DNA from: Clostridiales bacterium
GTDB taxonomy: Bacteria; Bacillota; Clostridia; Christensenellales; UBA1750
Assembly: GCA_015056005.1 (NCBI GenBank)
Contig: SVHB01000023.1
Coordinates: 1 to 35,976, forward strand
Direction of reading: 5' to 3'
Length of the DNA: 35,976 nt
Under the pieces are notes generated by a model. That model saw nothing but the letters and a program-made list of their open reading frames with translations, was not told the origin of the DNA and made no database searches. The position numbers and the translations under genes are program-made. Each line of letters begins with the position of its first letter. Positions within the stretch are counted from its first letter, which is position 1. Below are positions 32,508-35,976 of this stretch, piece after piece.

Positions 32508-33026
32508 ATGAACGATGCATTAAAGGCGATCTTTGAAAGAAGCAGCATCAGGCAGTACAGAAGCGAGCAGATAAAGGATGAGGAGCTGGATATTCTTGTA
32601 AAGGCGGCGCTTTCTTCTCCGAGCACAAGGAATTCGCAGCCATGGCACATAACTGTCGTGCAAAAAAGAGAAGTGCAAAACAGAATCAACGAGATAATAA
32701 ACCCTCAGCGCGATCTTTTTTACGGTGCGCCCACGGCAATCATAATCAGCTATACGACCGATACTGCCGAAAACGGGTATTTTGCAAGGATAGACTGCGG
32801 TATATTGATCGAAAATATCGCGATAGCAGCAAAGTCCATGGGTCTTGGCAGCGTTATACTTGGCATGTCGCATCAAGCGCTTGATGATATTAAGCGCAGG
32901 CAGATCGAAGAACTTCTGTGCTTTGAGGAAGGATATCATTTCGCAATAGCCATTGCGGTAGGTTATCCAGAGACCCAGAATCAGCCTCATACCGTCGATG
33001 AAAATAAAGTAACCTATATAAGATGA
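32508..33026 (+). CDS. Nitroreductase-family protein, first copy
   Basis: FMN-dependent NAD(P)H oxidoreductase of about 172 aa. I prefer the ATG at 32508 (MNDALKAIFE) over 32502 because GGGAG is then 8 bases away and the start lines up with the second copy. FMN-phosphate contacts are expected at RSSIRQYRSE, and SPSTRNSQPWH and SMGLGSVILGM are family blocks. The family reduces nitro groups, quinones or flavins; the natural substrate is unknown. It lies 18 bases upstream of a paralogue, which suggests a tandem duplication. Confidence 0.88.
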   Translation: MNDALKAIFERSSIRQYRSEQIKDEELDILVKAALSSPSTRNSQPWHITVVQKREVQNRINEIINPQRDLFYGAPTAIIISYTTDTAENGYFARIDCGILIENIAIAAKSMGLGSVILGMSHQALDDIKRRQIEELLCFEEGYHFAIAIAVGYPETQNQPHTVDENKVTYIR

Positions 33027-33044
33027 TTTTAAGGAGGAAAAATC

Positions 33045-33557
33045 ATGAACGAAGTATTGAAAGCCATTTCCGATCGCAGAAGTATCAGAGGCTATAAGGA
33101 TGAACCCCTTAAAAAGGAACAGGTCGATGCGCTTGTAAAGGCAGCCCTCGAATCTCCCAGCGCAAGGAACCTTCAGCCCTGGCATTTCTCTTTCCTTCAG
33201 GGCAGGAGAGACATACTTGATATGATAAACGAAGCCGCAGGCGTAAAGACCGATATTTTCTACGGCGCACCCCTGGTAGTGTTTATCAGCGCGGCAAAGG
33301 GCGCATATTTCTTCACACCCATCGACTGCGGCATCGCGGTGGAAAACCTCGCTCTTGCAGCTCATTCCATGGGCCTTGGCAGCGTTATTTTAGGCATGCC
33401 CAGAGCCGCTTTTGAAACCGATAAGGGCGAAGAGATCTGCAAGCTGCTGAAATTCCCCGAAGATCACGAGTTCAAGATCGCCATCGCCATCGGTATCCCC
33501 ACCACCACCAAGGAAGCTCATCCCATAGGCGAGGGCAAGGTTGATTTTGTTGATTAA
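33045..33557 (+). CDS. Nitroreductase-family protein, second copy
   Basis: 170-aa paralogue of the preceding gene, clearly alignable along its full length. The blocks RRSIRGYKDE, SPSARNLQPWH, PIDCGIAVENLALAAHSMGLGSVILGM and EFKIAIAIG repeat with substitutions. AGGAGG lies ahead of the ATG. Short members of this family usually act as FMN-bound homodimers; two co-transcribed paralogues could also form a heterodimer, which is inference. A strong hairpin follows. Confidence 0.9.
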   Translation: MNEVLKAISDRRSIRGYKDEPLKKEQVDALVKAALESPSARNLQPWHFSFLQGRRDILDMINEAAGVKTDIFYGAPLVVFISAAKGAYFFTPIDCGIAVENLALAAHSMGLGSVILGMPRAAFETDKGEEICKLLKFPEDHEFKIAIAIGIPTTTKEAHPIGEGKVDFVD

Positions 33558-33568
33558 GTAAATTTATA

Positions 33569-33604
33569 GGGGCGGGCCTAAAGTTAGTCCGCCCCCGTTA
33601 TTTT
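33569..33604 (+). terminator. Probable terminator after the nitroreductase pair
   Basis: GGGGCGG and CCGCCCC form the outer stem, with an inner CTAA/TTAG extension, followed by CGTTATTTT. The T-run is short and it ends only a dozen bases before the next gene, so read-through is likely. Confidence 0.6.
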
Positions 33605-33615
33605 GGAGGGACGCC

Positions 33616-35976
33616 ATGAATATGTACGGCGAGCAGCCGTTCTGGTTCTGGAACGGAAATATAAATAAAGATGAGGTAAGACGCCAGATCAAATCGATGC
33701 ATGACGGAGGCGCAAAGGGCTTCTTTCTGCACCCAAGGCAGGGCATGACCATTCCGTATATGTCAAAAACCTTCCTTGATACGGTGAAGGAAGCGGTATA
33801 TGCCGCAAAAGAGCTGAACATGGAAATGTGGCTCTATGACGAATACCCTTACCCAAGCGGCGTTGCCGGCGGCGAGGTATTGGAAAACGGCAGCTATCGC
33901 GCAAGACTTTTGACCCCATACAGGTTTGAGGGCACAGGTCATATCGAATATGATCTGCGCTGGGGCAAGGTACTCTATGCAAAGGCGTTCCCTGTCGTGG
34001 ACGGAAGTATCAGATGGCAGGATGAATACGATATTTCCGAATATATCGGCATTATCTACGATCGCGAGATATATCAGGGAGGCTCGGGACTGAGCGCATA
34101 CAACAAAAAGCGCTTCTTTACAGGCGGGCATCTCAAAAGGCTTATCTGGGACGCTCCAAAGGCTATAGAGAAATGGGAGATATTCGTTTTTATCGAGCAT
34201 GAGATAGACGATTTCAAGTATTTCGGAAGCTTTGTCGATCCCCTCAACAAGGAAGCGATAAAGGAGTATATAAGCTTTACCCACGAAAGGTATAAGAAGG
34301 CCTTCGGTGAAGAGTTCGGAAAGACCGTAAAGGGTATTTTTACCGACGAAACCGCGCCCAACAGCGAGCAAGGCATATACTGGTCGGCGCTTTTGCCCAA
34401 GTTGTTTGAGGAAAGAAACGGCTACAGCCTCATCGACCGCCTGCCCGCACTCGTCTGTGACACGGACGGAGACGATCAGAAATTCCTCTATGATTTCAAT
34501 TCCACCGTGTACGAAGCTTTTGTCGACAGCTATGACAAGCCGATCAAGCAGTGGTGCGAAAAAAACGGTCTTCTCTATACCGGCGAGAAGCCGCACCTTC
34601 GCGGTGAGCAGATAAGCTTTATGCATATCGCAGGCCTTGACAACGGCCATCAGAAGGTTGGAGCAGAGCCGGCTCTTTACCCCTCTCATTACAGAGCATC
34701 TGCAAAGGTGGTCGCTTCCGGAAATCATTTTGCGGGGCATAACATAACCCTTTGCGAGGCGTATCATTCCGTCGGCTGGGATATGACCCTTCGCGATATG
34801 CGCTGGATGGCAGATTGGATGGGCATCGACGGCGTAAATCTTTTCGTTCCCCATGCCTTCTATTACAGCGAGGATTCGCTCAGAAAGCACGATGCGCCCC
34901 CTTCCGCTTTTGAAAACATGCCTTGGTGGCAGCATAACAGTCTGTACTCGACCCATCTTGAGACCTTGGGTGAGATCACAATGGAGGGTAAAAGGCAGGC
35001 AAAGGTGCTTGTCATTGACCCGATGTTTGTGAAATGGACAAAGCGCGGCGGCGAGGTAAGGGGAGCAACAACTCCGCTTACAAGGCTGATGAAGGCGCTT
35101 TCATTAAGGCATATCGATTATTATGTTGTCGACAGGGACGTGCTTAAAAAAGCTTCGTTTGCAGAGGGCAGGGTGATCATCGGAAACGAAGAGTTCACGA
35201 CCGTACTTCTTCCGGGAATGGATTGCCTTGAAAACGAGAGCGAAAAGTTCGTATACGAAGCGGCAGATAATTCGGTTCGTATATTTGCGCTGGACAGCCT
35301 CCCCATCAGGAATATATCAAACGGAAAGCCGCTTGATATCGTGCCTTTGCTTTCCGGCATAGAGATATTCAAGAGCGAAAACGAGCTGGCGGCTCAGCTT
35401 TGCGCTAAGGAAGAACAGCTCATATCCATAAAGAGTGAGGGCAGGGAATGTGAAAATATTCAGTCCGCGGCCTTTGAGCTTGACGGTCATCTGTATCTTT
35501 ATACCCTCAATAAGTATAAGGAGCCGGTAAAGGCGGTTCTGGATGCCGCATCAACCGATGCGCCCGTGGCTCTTATCAATACGGTAACGGGCAAAAAGAC
35601 CGCGATCCCCGCTTCAGTTTTCGGCGGACATATTTTGTTTGAATACGAATACGCTCCCTTTGAGTGCGCCCTCTTTGCGCTGGGATGCGTGGGCGAAAAG
35701 GAAGAGGAGCTCCCCGCTTGCTATATACCGATTGACCGCGAGCTGCCCATGCGCCTTGCTGAGAGAAACCTTTTGAGGATGGGCAAATGGCAGGCGAATC
35801 TCGGAGGAAGCAAAGCCGTGGTCGAGCCCATGCCGGTCATAGACCAGCTGATAAAGGCGGGCGGCAGCATAGAAGCTGAGGAAAAATCCGATTTCGGCTG
35901 CGTCAAAAAACTTGTATTTCCTAAAACCAAGCTCGAATACAGCTATAAATTCATCATGAACGCGGATTGTCCCCTG
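33616..35976 (+). CDS. Glycoside hydrolase, GH106-like, partial (3' end beyond right edge)
   Basis: An open frame of 787 codons without a stop runs to the window edge, so it is absent from the ORF track. The ATG at 33616 follows GGAGG six bases upstream. It opens MNMYGEQPFWFWNGNINKDE, followed by GAKGFFLHPRQGM and MEMWLYDEYPYPSGVAGGEV, the pattern of GH106-type alpha-L-rhamnosidase-like proteins (a TIM-barrel start). GIFTDETAPNS is a candidate acidic catalytic segment. There is no signal peptide, so it should act on imported oligosaccharides inside the cell. Assignment to GH106 rather than a related unnamed family is by pattern only. Confidence 0.72.
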   Translation, partial: MNMYGEQPFWFWNGNINKDEVRRQIKSMHDGGAKGFFLHPRQGMTIPYMSKTFLDTVKEAVYAAKELNMEMWLYDEYPYPSGVAGGEVLENGSYRARLLTPYRFEGTGHIEYDLRWGKVLYAKAFPVVDGSIRWQDEYDISEYIGIIYDREIYQGGSGLSAYNKKRFFTGGHLKRLIWDAPKAIEKWEIFVFIEHEIDDFKYFGSFVDPLNKEAIKEYISFTHERYKKAFGEEFGKTVKGIFTDETAPNSEQGIYWSALLPKLFEERNGYSLIDRLPALVCDTDGDDQKFLYDFNSTVYEAFVDSYDKPIKQWCEKNGLLYTGEKPHLRGEQISFMHIAGLDNGHQKVGAEPALYPSHYRASAKVVASGNHFAGHNITLCEAYHSVGWDMTLRDMRWMADWMGIDGVNLFVPHAFYYSEDSLRKHDAPPSAFENMPWWQHNSLYSTHLETLGEITMEGKRQAKVLVIDPMFVKWTKRGGEVRGATTPLTRLMKALSLRHIDYYVVDRDVLKKASFAEGRVIIGNEEFTTVLLPGMDCLENESEKFVYEAADNSVRIFALDSLPIRNISNGKPLDIVPLLSGIEIFKSENELAAQLCAKEEQLISIKSEGRECENIQSAAFELDGHLYLYTLNKYKEPVKAVLDAASTDAPVALINTVTGKKTAIPASVFGGHILFEYEYAPFECALFALGCVGEKEEELPACYIPIDRELPMRLAERNLLRMGKWQANLGGSKAVVEPMPVIDQLIKAGGSIEAEEKSDFGCVKKLVFPKTKLEYSYKFIMNADCPL

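Noticed and set aside
33763-34956. 397-aa minus-strand ORF
   Set aside because: Antisense to the GH106-like gene, which runs open to the window edge with family motifs.
1-35976. Mobile element, prophage, defence island or CRISPR array
   Set aside because: No transposase, integrase, phage structural gene, toxin-antitoxin pair or regularly spaced repeats were seen.

Overview
The window reads as a chromosomal segment of a low-to-mid GC Gram-positive anaerobe, most likely a Clostridia-class Bacillota and probably host- or gut-associated. The evidence is: strong AGGAGG-type ribosome sites throughout; TTGACA/TATAAT promoters with 16-18 bp spacers; lipobox signal peptides; the Firmicutes-type secD-secF-recJ-apt gene order; a VanW/YoaR-type protein; an FMN riboswitch ahead of an ECF riboflavin S-component; and a DUF1858 redox-disulfide protein. 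I see no rRNA, tRNA, CRISPR array, insertion sequence, prophage or integration site. The exact genus cannot be read from the sequence.

Layout. (1) 1-9.7 kb, minus strand: a TPR protein (cut by the left edge), gltX, apt, recJ, then secF/secD, then an orphan Spo0B-type sensor kinase. (2) 9.8-11.1 kb, plus: a lipoprotein of unknown function that looks internally duplicated. (3) 11.4-19.8 kb, plus: a strongly expressed peptide-type ABC transporter operon of six genes (substrate-binding lipoprotein, two permeases, two ATPases, a small membrane protein), driven by a perfect consensus promoter and closed by two terminators. (4) 19.8-24.5 kb, minus: phosphoglucomutase, DUF1858 protein, VanW protein, riboflavin transporter RibU with its FMN riboswitch. 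(5) 24.5-27.8 kb, mostly plus: dnaX, a small membrane protein, a TtcA-type PP-loop protein, with a minus-strand small multidrug export family gene between. (6) 27.8-32.4 kb, minus: an LCP-like exported protein behind mreB, then an Ldh-family and a Gfo/Idh/MocA dehydrogenase. (7) 32.5 kb to the right edge, plus: two tandem nitroreductases and a large GH106-like glycoside hydrolase cut by the window end.

The standout is the ABC transporter operon. Its OppC/DppC-type permease (657 aa, roughly twice the usual length) carries about 300 residues of RCC1-type repeats, which I count as seven blades, inserted in the extracytoplasmic loop between TM1 and the conserved GTDxxG motif. Its second ATPase (534 aa) carries about 190 residues of helical/coiled-coil sequence inserted between Walker A and the Q-loop. 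Its binding protein is long (761 aa), and the operon ends in a translationally coupled 66-aa membrane protein. Together these suggest an importer remodelled on both faces of the membrane. Its substrate and the role of the added domains are unknown.

Secondary interests are several perfect palindromes or inverted repeats sitting on predicted promoters (ribU, dnaX, VanW, secD, Gfo/Idh), two strong hairpins without U-tracts between co-transcribed genes, and a degenerate LCP-like protein directly after mreB. All calls come from reading sequence and motifs; no database search was run.
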